From: Eutypa lata
Lineage: Eukaryota > Ascomycota > Sordariomycetes > Xylariales > Diatrypaceae
Assembly (NCBI GenBank): GCA_022661535.1
Contig: JAKULF010000007.1
Location: 1,736,001-1,800,000 of the forward strand
DNA: 64,000 nt
Direction of reading: 5' to 3'
A model generated the notes under the pieces. The model was not told where the DNA came from, searched no databases, and saw only the letters and a program-made list of their open reading frames with translations. Shown piece by piece: positions 34,362-46,854 of this stretch (the stretch's first letter is position 1; every line of letters begins with the position of its first letter). A program made the position numbers and the translations under genes.

Positions 34362-35144
34362 GCAGGTAGGCAAGCAGGTAAGTAAGTAAGTAAGTAGGTG
34401 GCTGGCTGGCTACCTAGCCGTGAGTGGATGATAAAGCCGGTGTATATATACGCGTACATAGTTATATACATTGAGCGTGAAGCATAAAAAGGGGAAAATG
34501 ACGTAAACATTGAATCAGTCATTGTCCATTGTCCATTGTTCATTGCTATGCAACAGTAGGACAAGAGTACTTATTCGTGATCTCAGTAGAGCTATTGTTT
34601 AGTATTTAGGTTGTCTTCTCGGATACTGTCGAGAAAAGCACATCTATGCGCATATACAGATATTCCCTCTCGACTTAATCTATACCAGTCGTTTTTCTCC
34701 TTGACGGTTACGACCAGAACCATCTAGATATAACCCTTGACGATTGGCGCCTTTCGCCTTCGTCTACCCATTGTAAGGGAAGTAGCGCAACTTTTGAAGG
34801 TCATATCATATACATATAACCAACTGGGAGTTTTTGGCTTGCTGCTCCTTAACGAGTGATGATATGGTAGATAGGTAGGCAGGCTATCCCGCATAACCCT
34901 CACGCCTTTGTGCATCTTTCTTAGCTAGGGTTGATTATCGCCATCCCATCCGTAAATGTCTTTACTCCTCTTCCTCTTCCCCAGCCTCATGGGCCAGTTA
35001 GCCCTAGCTCGAGCAAGAAATAGTAGGTAGTTACTTGTGCATCTACCCCTACGTATTCATCTGACTCCAACATAAATTCGCATCATTTCTATAATTTCCC
35101 CGCCTATTTCCCCAAATACCCAGACAACCCTCACCCCTCATCTC
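34362..35144. other. Intergenic, convergent 3' region
   Basis: About 780 bp between convergent genes. It begins with GGTAGGCAGGTAGG/AAGTAAGT/GGCTGGCT short repeats, then ordinary AT-rich text. No gene is seen. Confidence 0.4.
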
Positions 35145-35465
35145 TCACCCAAACTTCCGACTCCCCCCCTTACTCACACCAGCACCCCCCTTCCCCTTAG
35201 CATCGCCCTTCCCCTTCCCCTTGCCCTTCTTATCCCTCCCCGTCCCGATCAGCTCGAGATGCCCCGCCCGCTCCCCCAGCAGCTTCTCCGTCTGCGCCGT
35301 CAGCCCCGCCGCGTACTTCTTCTGCAGCTTGTCGGCCGCGCTGGCCTTGCGGGGCTTCGCGACGCGGGCGCCCTTCTTGGTCTTGGCCTGCTGGGGCTTG
35401 TTGGGCCGCGCCGTCATCCCACCCGTCTTGGCTGCCCCGGATTTCTTGATCGTGCCTTGTGCCAT
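35145..35465 (-). CDS. UPF0390-family small basic protein (DUF2462)
   Basis: A single exon of 106 residues, very rich in Lys, Gly and Ala. It starts MAQGTIKKSGAAKTG and has the family-like core KPRKASAADKLQKKYAAGLT followed by a KGKGKGKG tail. The family (human leydig cell tumour 10 kDa protein homologue) has no firm function; its charge suggests nucleic-acid or nucleolar binding. The length fits the family. The assignment rests on the N-terminal MAQG...K-rich pattern and size, so it is good but not certain. Confidence 0.75.
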   Translation of the reverse strand: MAQGTIKKSGAAKTGGMTARPNKPQQAKTKKGARVAKPRKASAADKLQKKYAAGLTAQTEKLLGERAGHLELIGTGRDKKGKGKGKGDAKGKGGAGVSKGGSRKFG

Positions 35466-37113
35466 TTCTTTTTTTTTTCTTCTTTCTTCCTCTTTCGGTC
35501 TCTTGCGTTGGCCGACTCCTAGCTGACTGGCTGGCTGGCTGGCTGGCTCGGACGGTCCCGATCGTTTCGGGCGTGAGCGAGCGATGTATGGTAAGGTGGC
35601 GAAGATAGATAGCCTCGCTGACCGGCTTGCGTTGCGACCTGGATCGCTGGCTGGCTGATCTGGCTACTGTCGCAGGATTTCAGGATGTCAGAGTCGGCTA
35701 GGCCCGGAATTACGGCAGAAATGGCACGATAGACGACAGGCAGATCTAGATTGCGTGCGTGCGTGCGTGCGTGCGTGTCTGGACTAACTGCCTATCTCGT
35801 GAGGTCTCGAGGGCTGGAGGTAGGTAGGTCTGTCTTGTGGTGACCTCCCAATTGTTTCAGGTTTCGAAAAAGTCGTTCGTTTTCGTTTTCGTCGTACGTT
35901 ACGTGGTATTGTCAGCGGAGACAAATAAGAAGCGACAATGGTGGGTGTCACAACAGCAGCAGGAACGTGGAATAAGCCGTGGTGGTGGTGGTGAAGCTGA
36001 AAAGTTTGGGGACGTAGGTAAGTTAGTTACGTAGAGGCCGGGGATGGGTGGATGGATGGATGGTAGGCGTAACTTTTTTTTTCTTCCTTTGAGAATTTTG
36101 GTGGGGCATCTGAGGATCCACCTTGAAGATCCGGGGTCGCCTCTAGGGTAGATCCGCCGCCGCCGTTGTCACCCACCACACCCCTGCAGGCGGCGCGTTT
36201 GTTTGAATCATATTAGTATGTGTAGTAAGCTATTTCTCACACCCCTCCCCTTCCCCCCCCTTTCTTTTTTTAAACGTACACATGGAGTTTAGTTGGCTAC
36301 TTAGTCTTCGCAAACAGTTGCACTTGGAAGAAGAGCAAGTGAAACATAATATGCACTGCAATTAGAAGTGCATAGTTTAGATAGTAGTGTAGTAGGTAAG
36401 TACTTAGGTACCTAGTTAAGTTAAACTGCATGTTTGATGGCAACACAACCCAATGTGCCGGTGGTATCTTTCCTTTCTCACCCTTTCCTTTCCGTACCAA
36501 TTTGTGGACGCCGCCTCCCCTGAATGCCGAAGACAACAAACTCAGGCAACCTTCTTTTTCACACCCCCCGCCCGAAGAACACCCCTGATTGGCCCCCCTT
36601 CGCCTTCGCCTTCGCCTATATGCATTCACACAAACCCCCCTTTCCCCCGGAACGCCTTCTGTGCTTGTATAGGTATGTATACGCACAGGTGTGTAATCGT
36701 CGGCCGTAGATAGCAGTAATAATAGTACAGATGATGATTGCGGATATTAGATACATGTGTATATATGTTGTAGTAATAACCTCAGTAAAGAAATCGCTTC
36801 TGCTTGTGCGCAGTCGTAGTAGTAGTAGTGATAGGAAGTTGGGTATCTATTCGACATGAATAATGAAACGCGGACTCATGAGAATGAGAATGTAAGAGGG
36901 AGGGGGCAAAAAAAGAATAAGAAATAAATAACGTGATCTGGGTCTTGCCGTAGTCGCAAATGCGTAGAATTACAAAACAGGTACAAGAAGGAATAGTAGC
37001 GAAGTCAATAAACGGATAGGTAGTACATAGATGTTAGTGCGTTCGTAGATAAATAAAAACATATGAGTTAGGTAGTTAGGTAGCTTTCTCAACTTCCCCC
37101 CTTTTCACTGCTT
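35466..37113. other. Intergenic with several microsatellites
   Basis: About 1.65 kb holding the UPF0390 5' region and the CFEM 3' region. Contents are CTGG repeats (35526-35548), TGCG repeats (35752-35777), GGAT repeats (36046-36062), poly-pyrimidine tracts (36240-36270) and TAG/GTA triplet runs (36816-36830). No gene is seen. Confidence 0.4.
35752..35777 (+). repeat. TGCG tetranucleotide microsatellite
   Basis: About six tandem TGCG units about 290 bp upstream of the UPF0390 start. Confidence 0.8.
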
Positions 37114-39821
37114 TCACTGCACGCTCAAGAAGAGATCATCGCCCCTCCTCGTAGGCGTCAGCTTCGGCTGCCACGTCGGCGTCATCGGCAGCGTGCCGCC
37201 CGTCTGCGGCGGCGAACCGAAGCCTGCGATGATATCGGGACTCAGCAGAAACCCGCCAGCACCGCCATCCTGACGTCGCCATGGTGCTGCGCGTCGCCTG
37301 CCGTTGGGATTGTTGGGGTCTAGGGCGAGAGCGGCCGCCTTGTCGCTGCCGATGCGCTTGGCGAGGAGCGAGCTGGCTGCCGAGTTCGACGTCGCTGTGC
37401 TCATGGGCGAGGCGATGAACTGCGAGGCTATGTGGGACTGGGAGGAGCTCCCTCGTCCTGTTATTTGGGTATCCAGCCTTGGTGGTGGTTGTGGGTGCGA
37501 CTGTGGTTGCGACTGTGCTTGTTGCTGTTCCTGCCACTGCTGTTGTTCTTGTTCTTGTTGCTGTGGCGGTGTTATTGTTCGCGGGAGTCGTGTTGTAGGC
37601 TGCTGCTGCTGTTGAAGTCGCAGCTGTGGCCGTTGGGGCAATCCTTGTATTTGTTGTTGCTGCTGTTGAGAAAAATCTGGCTCTAGTGTAGGGATAGGCG
37701 AGAAGCCGGATCCGCTACTTTGAACTGGAGCTGGGCCCCGATATGGACGCTTGGGTCTCAGTGGAGGAGGGTAGGCTGAGGGCGAGCCTGTGGCAACCGG
37801 AAGGACCATTCCCAGGGTCGGGCTCGGTTGTCCCGGAGGAGAGCTCGAGAAATTAGGTCTCTTCGGGGGTGGCACAAGACGGATCGTCGCGCCGTCTAAA
37901 CGCCCCGGGATCTTGGGATACCGGACGCCCGGTCGACTACCACCGCCGCCGCCGGCCACGGCCCGGATCGGGGAAGGCGACTCGGCAACGGGCGAGAGCT
38001 GGGACAGCCGAGCTATGTCGTTTTCGTTTTCTATTATGGTCCCCTCGTCGTCGTCACCCGAGGACTCGGTGTTGATGGTCGTCACGGACGCCTGGGAGTC
38101 GGATCGCCTGACTCCTCCCCCTCCCCCTCCCCCTCCGACCTTGGCGCCTTTCCGAGACGAACTGCTGCTCCTCCTTGCTGGTGGCAGAGGCGGTCTCGGC
38201 CGCACCGCGCTCGCTTGGGAGTACAGACTTGAGGACCGAGATATCGATGGGTCGTTCGGGTCTATCGATAGGAAAGCCGGCTTTGGCTTCTTGGGGAAAT
38301 TGGTAGTTGCGGAGATCGCGCCAGCCATCGCGGCCGCTTCCTCCTCCCGCCTCTCTATTGGCGACTTCGTCAACGGGGTATAGGTGTCGAGCTCGGCCAC
38401 TCCGGTGAGCTGCGTCACCTGGGACTTGCGGTTGTCGTTGCCTAGGACCCAGTTGCCCCATTTGTCAGCAACGTAGTAGGTTGTGGCCGACTGGGGGTCG
38501 GTTGGAGGGGGCCGCCATATCTGGCCTCCCTCAGCGGCCTCCGTGTCAAGATCGGCAAACGCCGTCATGTTAGTCATCGTGCTTGCCCTGTCAGTGGTGG
38601 GTGGCGGCTGTGAAGACGGCGCATTTGCTGTTGTCGTCGTTGTTGTCGTTGTCTGTGGTGGAATCGCCAATGTCAGAGTTGGCTTTGCTGGAAGAAGCTT
38701 TGAAGGTTTTCTCTCCAGCAAAGCTTCCTGGGGCCTCGGCGCGATTTCACTACGAGGTCGATACATTTCACTGCGGGGTCGAGATATAGCGATACCAATG
38801 GTAGGATCACGTTCATCGTTGCCTGGGTATGACGGCATTGGAGGAGGCTGTGCCGCTTGAGGCGGCCTCGAGAACCTAAACATCGGAGACGATATATGGA
38901 ATATCGGGGGTCTCTTCGGCTCTGGGCTGCCGCCCTTCTTGACATCCCCCGAGAATGACTCATCGTAGGGGTCGGAATAATTCTTATTTCGAGCTCTTCG
39001 CGCCAGAAAGATAGCAGCCAACGTGAGAAGGATGACACCACCTACTACGCCCGCAGTGATCCCCACTACTTGACTAGTCCCGAGAGTAGGTGATGATGCT
39101 GACTGTGATGTCTCTACAGCCTTGGAGTCTGTGGTCGTTGACTGTGCTAGTGTTGTTGTCGAGGTCGCCAAACTACCCGTACTTGATGAGGAAGATGACA
39201 TCGTAGTTGTCCGAAGTGTGGTTGGCCGGGAAGTACTTGTTTGAGTGCTTGACGGTACCGTTAAACTTGATGAAGTTGATGAACTCCTGCGTGTAGTGGT
39301 GGCTGAACCTGAAGACGGTCCACCAGTAGGTGTTGAAATGACAATAGACCCCGTCCCAGTACCAGTAGAGGGTAGAACCACTGTAGCTGACAATGTTACA
39401 TGAGTGTTAGATAGAGCGCTTGGCAGGCGAAGACACATGTTATACGCATTGTCAACATCAATATCTATAGTATGGTAAGCATGGGTATAGTAACGATGAG
39501 GGTAGGCGTCAGTTTAATCAACTTACCTCCAGCTTCTGTCTCCTCACATGCCCCAGTTGCTCGCGCCCCGCTAATACAGATGGTGGCTCCCTCCCCGAGC
39601 GTGAAGCCCCCAAGCGATGGCTTCGTGCACAAGCATTGCAGAGTAGGACCCGTACCGCAAAGACTCCGTGGGTAGTTGACGGCGATGAATTCCCTGAGAC
39701 AATCCTGAGCGCAGCTTGGCACGACGGAAGAGATCTCCTTCGGGAGGTTGACGCTATAAGCTAGCGAGACTGATATTGAGGTCCATATTAAAAACTGATA
39801 AATGAGAGGCCCGGCAGCCAT
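37114..39821 (-). CDS. CFEM-domain single-pass membrane protein with long Gln/Pro/Ser-rich tail
   Basis: Two exons on the minus strand, 39527-39821 and 37114-39464, give 881 residues. After a signal peptide (IYQFLIWTSISVSLAYS) comes a CFEM domain with all eight cysteines: VVPSCAQDC, SLCG, LQCLCT, ATICI, ATGAC and, across the intron, YNMC. CFEM domains can bind haem or act in adhesion and signalling. A mucin-like Ser/Thr stretch follows, then one membrane helix, VVGITAGVVGGVILLTLAAI (about residues 230-255), stopped by RRARNK. The remaining roughly 620 residues are predicted cytoplasmic and disordered, with Gln-rich and Pro-rich runs and many possible Ser/Thr phosphosites. There is no seven-helix Pth11 part. 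A role as cell-surface sensor or wall-linked anchor is my inference. Confidence 0.85.
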
Positions 39822-41623
39822 TATTCTATAAGCAAAGATCTACCAGATTGCCGTCAGTGCTTGACATTTTACAGAAGGTGAATCGGCTGGCTATCTCGAC
39901 TCATCCTACGTCGAGGCGCATGAGGTTCCCCAGGTCTCGGATATCTCACTCGAGAGTTACAACAGAGAGACCACTCCACGGCGGGGGAAATGAAAAGATG
40001 AGGAAAGGAAGAGGTGGCGATACGTTTCAGGACAGCCCGTTTAATTAACAGAAAGGAGGCCTCGTGACAAGGTATATGAACAGAAGAAGGCTTATCTTAC
40101 TTACCTACGACAGAGGAAACGATAAGTGGAGAGAGAACGACGGCCAGCATCTCATCTCATCCTAGCAGTCATTAAGCACAGCCGACAAAGAGGAAAGAAA
40201 GAAGTAATAATAATAATAAATCTAATATTGTAGTAGTAACACACACAAGAGGAGAACTATGCAGAACGGAAACGGTAGCAGCCGCGTAAGAGAGGATCAT
40301 GAAAATGGAAGGCGAAGTCTATCTGTTGCAGAAAAAGGCAGTAAAATGTCGATGTAGAAAGAAACAAACCAACGATCAGGAGAGGCGCAGACAGAGAAGA
40401 GGCCCGAAAATGAAGCCCGCCATGGCTATTGGGGGCTACCAGGCTGTTCTCGACGTCACATTTTATTCTCATCTACGTACGTATGGGGAGATCCTTGGGG
40501 CGGGTAGCCGCCTCGGAAAGGACTAGACTGGACACAACTGGCAGAATCCATGGCTGGCTCTGCAGACACATCTAAACTACATGGCATATAATGGCGCTTG
40601 CGATGCGACCTTGGACACACGGCGGTTCGGATAACCGTCCGGGAGGAAAGGTAATCTTGCCGCATGGGAAGAAGAGGGCATTGAGAAGGGCGATGCAAGC
40701 GGAATATGCACATGCGAGCATCTCAACCGTTTTGGGTTGTATCGTGGCTGTATAAGCATTTCCATTGGGCGTTATGTTATTTTGGGTCAACCTTAATAGT
40801 TTGATTGGCTCTGAGTTGCTGATTAGGTCTAGACTGGACCACACCACTGGGCGAGAATAGATACAACATGTATGGATGAAGTAAGATTGGGTAGGGCTGT
40901 GTTACTTGCAGAAAAAGGGTTGCAGAGAGTGTGGATGTGCAGATGTGCAGATGTGGTCATTCATTTGCGCGCGCCTAAAAGGATTTCCCTAGGGCGCCAC
41001 ATAAGGGTCGGCGGCGCTTATGCTCAGCGCGTCCTGTTCTGGCCAATGGAGGCTGTGCATCCACTGCCGTGCTACGAACCTACATCGATAATGCAACCAA
41101 AAAAGCTCAATATATCCAACCTGTTCCGTTTCGTCTTAGCAAGGCATGGAACAGCGAATGTGACGGCATCCAGTTGGAAAAAAGAGAAGCGTTGTCAATT
41201 GGTTGTCATATTTTAGGGAAAAGGGATAAAAAGGAAGATATTTAACTTTCTTGATCGAAGTTAAAAGGTGAGCATTAGATCAAATGGGTTGATCTAGAAA
41301 TCATTACAAATATACTTGTCAACTGGGAGGCATAAGAATAAAGTAGCAAGATGTTTGCGCATCATTTGGTATCTATGTAGTTCGTCTCTCATTACCTACA
41401 ACATTTTCCCCCTTATGCACAATGCTTAAACTCAATTGCAAGACATGAGTATAGGTATCTCTAACCCGAAACTATCGTCAAGTTGACGCCTAGAAGCAAC
41501 CTCTCAAAAACATGCCTGCATATGTACCTAGCTCCAAGCCCATATATCTGGTCTGGTCTAACCGTGTTGTGAATCGTCCAGGGTTGACGGCGATTCACAT
41601 TACAGATTAGGCACAGCCGCTCA
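39822..41623. other. Intergenic, no gene seen
   Basis: About 1.8 kb between the CFEM 5' end and the DBP5 3' end. It has a TAATAATAA run near 40207 and short ORFs on both strands that overlap each other. None is supported. Confidence 0.4.
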
Positions 41624-43212
41624 CTAGGTGGTTGGTGCTCCAGTCGGAACAAAGTCTGCCTGAGCCCGACTGGACTTGATGACCCGGTGAACCTGTCTCT
41701 CCGTCTCGTCCCAATCGCTGGGCAGGAGTTGCACAAGCTCAATCTCAAGATCCTTGGCGATGTTACTAAGAGCCATAAATCCCTTCTTGTCCGCTACAAA
41801 TGTGATGCTCACTCCGACCCTGCCGAAACGTCCAGTTCGTCCGATTCTGTGCAGATACGTCTCTGTATCGTGCATTTGATCGCCCATTCCCTTCATTGGG
41901 ATATCGTAATTAATGACCATGTTTACCGTCGATATATCGATTCCACGTGCAAGAACGTTGGTCGTAATAAGGACTTTGGATTTACCCGTCCGGAAATCAT
42001 CTAGCAGCTGGTCTCTCTGACTGCCCTCGTAGGCTCCGTGAAGCACCGAAACTCTGTGGCCATCATTCGACATACGCTCCTGGATCTTGTCGGCGCTTTC
42101 ACGTGTCTGGGACTTGTCAGCATCCAATTTCGGTCATGGTCAACGCGTGTTGTGTATCTTACCTTGACAAAGATGATGGAAGAGCCGACGGTCAGTAGAC
42201 CATAGAGCTGGCAAAGAATCTCATACTTGTCCGATTCAGAAGGGCAGTCCATGTACATCTGGGAAATGCCCTTGACGGTGAGTTCTTGCTTCTTCAGTTT
42301 GATCTGATTGGCATCCGGCGCGTAGGCTTGCGCATACTTCATGACCTTGTCGGGGAAGGTGGCCGAGAAAAGGAGGATTTGAGTGTCCTTGGGCAACAGG
42401 CTACGAGCAACGATTAGTTTCCTATATGGCTTAATAAATACCAAACGGAGCAACTCACCGCTTGACCTTGAGGCACTGGTCACCCAATCCTTGCTGGTCC
42501 AACATGTTGTCGGCCTCGTCAATAACAAGGACCTTAAGCTGTGAGGTATCCATCTGTCTGAATCGAATGAGGTCGCACACGGTGCCAGGGGTTCCAACAA
42601 TGACCGAAGCCTTAATCCGATCATTTCGAGCAATAGCACCCTTGATAGCAGCCGCAGTAAACAGGTTATCGCAGAGTCTACCAATACTCTGCACAACGCC
42701 TTGGATCTGTCGTGCCAGTTCGCGGCTGGGGGCAAGCAAGAGAGCTTGCGGCTGCTCGGGCTGGGTAAAGTCGATGCGCGAGAGGACAGTAGTTACGAAA
42801 GCCGCAGTCTTGCCGGTTCCAGATTGAGATTGCGCGATCATGTTTCGGGGAGGGTTCGAGAGCATGAGGGGGAGAGCTTTCTCCTGCACCTTGGAAGGCT
42901 TCTGGAAACCTAGGCTTGCTAGGCCACGGAGGACTTGGTCTGGCCTGGGAAAAGAGAGGTAGGTAGGTGAGTGACATGGTCCATAGATTTCACAAAAGTG
43001 GGATGATAAACATACAAACCAAGCTGGTCGAAGGTGGTGGCAGAGCCCAAAGGATGCGCCGTATCCTTCTGCAGCTCGCTGAGTTCGACTTGGACATCGT
43101 ACTCGGGCTCATGGAGCATAGAAGTAGGTTGAGCTCCGTCGACTTGAGCGGCATCGAGACCAGGGTCCGCCGGGGTGGGCGGCGCGACATCTGTCGCTTG
43201 CGTGTCGGCCAT
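41624..43212 (-). CDS. DBP5: DEAD-box RNA helicase Dbp5 (mRNA export)
   Basis: Four exons on the minus strand, 43016-43212, 42459-42944, 42163-42400 and 41624-42112, give 469 residues, close to yeast Dbp5. Dbp5 works at the cytoplasmic face of the nuclear pore, remodelling mRNPs with Gle1 during export, and also acts in translation termination. The helicase motifs are complete: [16 protein letters not shown] (Q motif), [10 protein letters not shown] (motif I), PSRELARQ (Ia), [14 protein letters not shown] (DEAD, II), LFSATF (III), SIIFVKSQTRE (IV), [10 protein letters not shown] (V) and HRIGRTGR (VI). The N-terminal [19 protein letters not shown] and the C-terminal [20 protein letters not shown] are typical. 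The gene is divergent from BZZ1, sharing a 1.27-kb upstream region. Confidence 0.95.
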
Positions 43213-44479
43213 GTTGGATAATGGGCTTAGGATGGAAGTGTGATGTAGTCAATTAATCGTAAAGGAAATTGGATGTTCAAAACACTCTTCAACGTTTGGC
43301 TAGTAAAGCCGCTGGTTCAATTCCTTTCGCGCTTTGCCTTGGAGGACAAGGCAGGAAGGAAAAGGTTGAGTGAAGCCTAGCTTGAGACAAGATTGGTTAG
43401 TACTCTAGAGGCTAGCTAAAAATGCCTAGGTAGGCAGAACAAGCCTAGAAAATCAAGAACAGGAATTAACTACCTAGGTAGGTAGGTAGGTAAACGTTGA
43501 AGTAGCTGTGATACTGGAAAAGCTTGTGAAGAAATAGAGAATAGAATAACGAGATAGAATACGTCATTAGAAAGGATAATAAAGCTTACCAAATATCAAC
43601 AACTCTTGTGACAGAGTGTGTTGATGCTTTATCTGAGTCTTCTTCTCACACTAGAAGTCGAAATGGCTGGTGACTATCACGAGGATATTGGATAACGACA
43701 ATGATGAAAACAGCTGATGATTAAGCTGTTCAGTCACAACATAGAATTGATTGTGTTTGGCGGGGTAATTTTACAATGGTCAACTATGTACGTAGCGGGG
43801 CAGGTGAAGAGGGGAGACGGAAGTGTGCAGAGTGCAAAGAGTGCTGTGCTAGGGGCAACAACCCCTGCCTATCCATTTTCTAGCCGGGCCTAACGTTAGC
43901 TGGTTAGGGGTTAGCAGGTACTCAGTTGGTTCCGTAGTAACCAGGTAGCTTACCAAGATAGGCTAAGAAGGGGAGCTTGCAGCTGTCAGATCTTTGCTAT
44001 ATCCGCTGCTTATAGGTGGTATCACCTAAAAGACAGCTGGCAATAGGATGCCCGGAACGTTGCTGGGTACGCCAATTGACCGCTAGGAAGCTGGCTGGGC
44101 TAGCGGGCTAGGCACTCATCATGGGCGCTTTGGGAAGTGGGCTGTGCTAACAAATGAATGCCAATGAAGATTTAATGCATTTCAACTTCTGCTATGAGAC
44201 TAGAACCAACCAAGAAGAGGACATGACGACGACCGAGCTACCGGGTTACTACAACCACCTGTCATTCACAATACCGATGGCTGTGTTGCATAAGATAGTT
44301 GAACTTTATGTTTCTACTTATTTCAAGTAGTTAAGTCTTGAAAGAAGACTCTTGTCCACATACTTCGTATTTACCAATCCTTAATCTGCAACGTTAATTG
44401 CGGCCACCCACGTGCATCTTCAGCCGCAGCCGCAGCCGAGAGAGACAGAGAGAGAAAGTGTGTGATTGAGCGGTTTGAT
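43213..44479. other. Divergent promoter region between DBP5 and BZZ1
   Basis: About 1.27 kb. It carries a CTACCTAGGTAGGTAGGTAG repeat at 43471-43492 and purine-rich GAGAGACAGAGAGAGA upstream of BZZ1 (44439-44455). No extra gene is seen. Confidence 0.45.
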
Positions 44480-46854
44480 ATGGCTGAAGTTGATGTTGCG
44501 CCGACCTTTGGTGCGGAATTGAAGGTAAACTTACTAACGTAAATCCTCATTTCTTTCTTTGCTGGAATATTGCTTTACTAACACTATTATGTGTTTTTAA
44601 TGACAGGATGGCTTCAAACCTGCCAGTGCGTGGGTTGCCAACGGTATTGCCTGGCTCGACGACATTCAAGGCTTTTACCGGGAACGCAGCGCAATCGAAA
44701 AGGAATATAGCGCAAAACTTAACGCCTTAGCTAAGAAGTATTTCGAGAAGAAGAATAAAAAGTCCGCTACTCTCAGTGTCGGTGATACTCCTGCCATGAC
44801 CCCCGGATCTCTCGAGAACGCCTCTCTGACTATCTGGACCACCCATCTTACCACCCTCGAGTCGCGAGCCGACGAACACGAAAAATATGGCAACGAGCTG
44901 ATTTCTAAGGTCGCCGACCCCTTAAAATACTATGCTACCAAATTTGAAGAGTTGCGCAAGCGCCACGCAGACTACGCTGGGAAACTAGAGGCTGAGAGAG
45001 AATCTTCCTATGCCGACCTACGCAAGGTCAAAGGCAAATATGATACCGTTTGTCAGGAAGTAGAAAGCAGACGGAAGAAGACCGAGTCCTCATTTGATAA
45101 GGCGAAAGCGCAGAGTCACTACCAGCAACAGCTCCAAGACATGAATAATGTTAAGAATACCTATCTGATATCTATCAACGTCACCAACAAGCTGAAAGAG
45201 CGTTACTATCACGAATACGTGCCTGAATTGCTGGATAGCCTACAGGACCTCTCCGAATTCCGTACCCTCAGACTTAACGCTATATGGTCAACAGCCACAG
45301 GCCTCGAGACGAACATGTTGAAGAATAGCCAGGGGCTCCTTGAGCATTTGTCACAAGAGATTACTAGAAATCAGCCCCATCTAGACTCTATGATGTATAT
45401 ACGACACAATCTAAATTCATGGCAGGAACCATCCGACAAGGGGTTTGAGCCTAGTCCCGTATGGCATGACGATGATGCCATGGTTACCGACGAGGCCGCA
45501 AAGGTTTATCTCCGCAACGTCTTGAATAAATCCAAGAGCCAACTAGGCGATTTGCGCCGGGAAGTGGACAAGAAGAAAAGGGATGTAGAAAGCGTCAAGC
45601 GCATAAAAAATGCCATTCGGGAAGGGAGGGAGAAGAAGGACGAAGTGTTAGTCGTCTCCCAGATGTTTGACTTGCAAGACAACCTTCATCAGACGGACCG
45701 GAAACGCCTGACTGCCGAAGTTGAGACATCTACTATCACATCTGTGATTGGGGATGTCACGTTGGGGGCTAAGAACCATAATTTTAAGTCACAGACGTTC
45801 AAAATCCCTACAAACTGCGATCTTTGCGGTGAGAGGATATGGGGCCTCTCTGCCAAGGGCTTCGACTGCAGAGATTGCGGTTATACTTGCCACAACAAAT
45901 GTCAAATGAAGGTCCCGGCAGAATGTCCTGGGGAGTTATCAAAGGAAGATCGCAAGAAGTACAAAGCGGAGAGGCAAGCAGCTGCAGGGTCGTTGTTGAA
46001 ACCAACGAATGGTCCTCCCGACCATGTAGCTGAGTTGCCAGATTTAACTCGATCTAACACCATGACTTCCCTGAGCTCAGGATACGCAGCGAGTGCTCAC
46101 CGGTCAATTAGCGGCTCTGTCGCAACGCCGCATTCACCAGCTGTTGATGAGACACCCCCAGAACCAGGACCCCGGCCACCAGTATCCGCCGCACCTAAGA
46201 AACCTCGGATAATGGCACCGCCGCCTACAAACTACATCTGCGAGCTTCCCGGCGATTCGACTAACGGCCCGGGCTCGGCACATGCAACGGAGCAAAAGGG
46301 TAAGGTGTTGTACTCCTTCGAGGCAAATGGTGCTGGCGAACTTTCAGTCCCTGAAGGGAGGGAAGTGATAATACTCGAACCTGATGGTAAGTCGCCCCAC
46401 AAGCCTTAGGATGGAGGAAAATGACTCACATTTCACAACAGATGGAGCGGGCTGGATAAAAGTCAGACTTGGTTATAAGGAAGGGCTAGTCCCTGCCACC
46501 TACCTCGAGGTTTTTGCTGCGCCTATCGCTCCTCAGGGTACAGGGTCATCGATGAACAACCGACCCGCTTCTACGTACTCAAATTCCGGCTCGTCGGTCG
46601 GGACGGCTGGCGCCGCAGCAGCGGCAGCTAAGAAGAAGGGTCCCGCCGTTGCGCCCCGACGCGGAGCTAAGAAGCTGAAATATGTGGTCGCAATGTACGA
46701 GTACACGGCGCAGAGTGATGCAGAGCATAGCATGGCAGAGGGCGAGCGGTTCGTGCTGATCAAGGACGACCCGGGAGACGGATGGGTCGAGGTCGAGAAG
46801 GGAGGAGCCACTAAGAGCGTACCAGCTAGTTATGTACAAGTAGCAACGGATTAG
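44480..46854 (+). CDS. BZZ1: Bzz1-type F-BAR / C1 / double SH3 protein
   Basis: Three exons, 44480-44524, 44607-46386 and 46442-46854, give 745 residues. Bzz1 binds curved membranes and recruits Las17/WASP to activate Arp2/3 actin assembly at endocytic patches. Domains in order: FCH/F-BAR (MAEVDVAPTFGAELKDGF, then IAWLDDIQGFYRERSAIEKE, to about residue 300) with long coiled-coil helices; a C1 zinc finger at about 410-460 with HNFKSQTFKIPTNCDLCGER, CRDCGYTCHNKC and PAEC; a Pro-rich linker; a first SH3 (KVLYSFEANGAGELSV, then GWIKVRLG), split by the second intron; and a second SH3 (KYVVAMYEYTAQSDAEHSM, GDGWVEVEKG, VPASYVQV). All signature residues appear intact and the length matches fungal Bzz1. 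Confidence 0.94.

Noticed and set aside
33771..34373. 200-codon minus-strand ORF across the last exon of the PLP decarboxylase
   Set aside because: It is antisense to strongly conserved coding sequence in GC-rich DNA and its Arg/Ala/His-rich composition is typical of a shadow frame.
43305..43335. tRNA-like GGTTCAATTCC (T-loop-like) sequence
   Set aside because: The T-stem does not pair and no acceptor, D or anticodon arms could be found.
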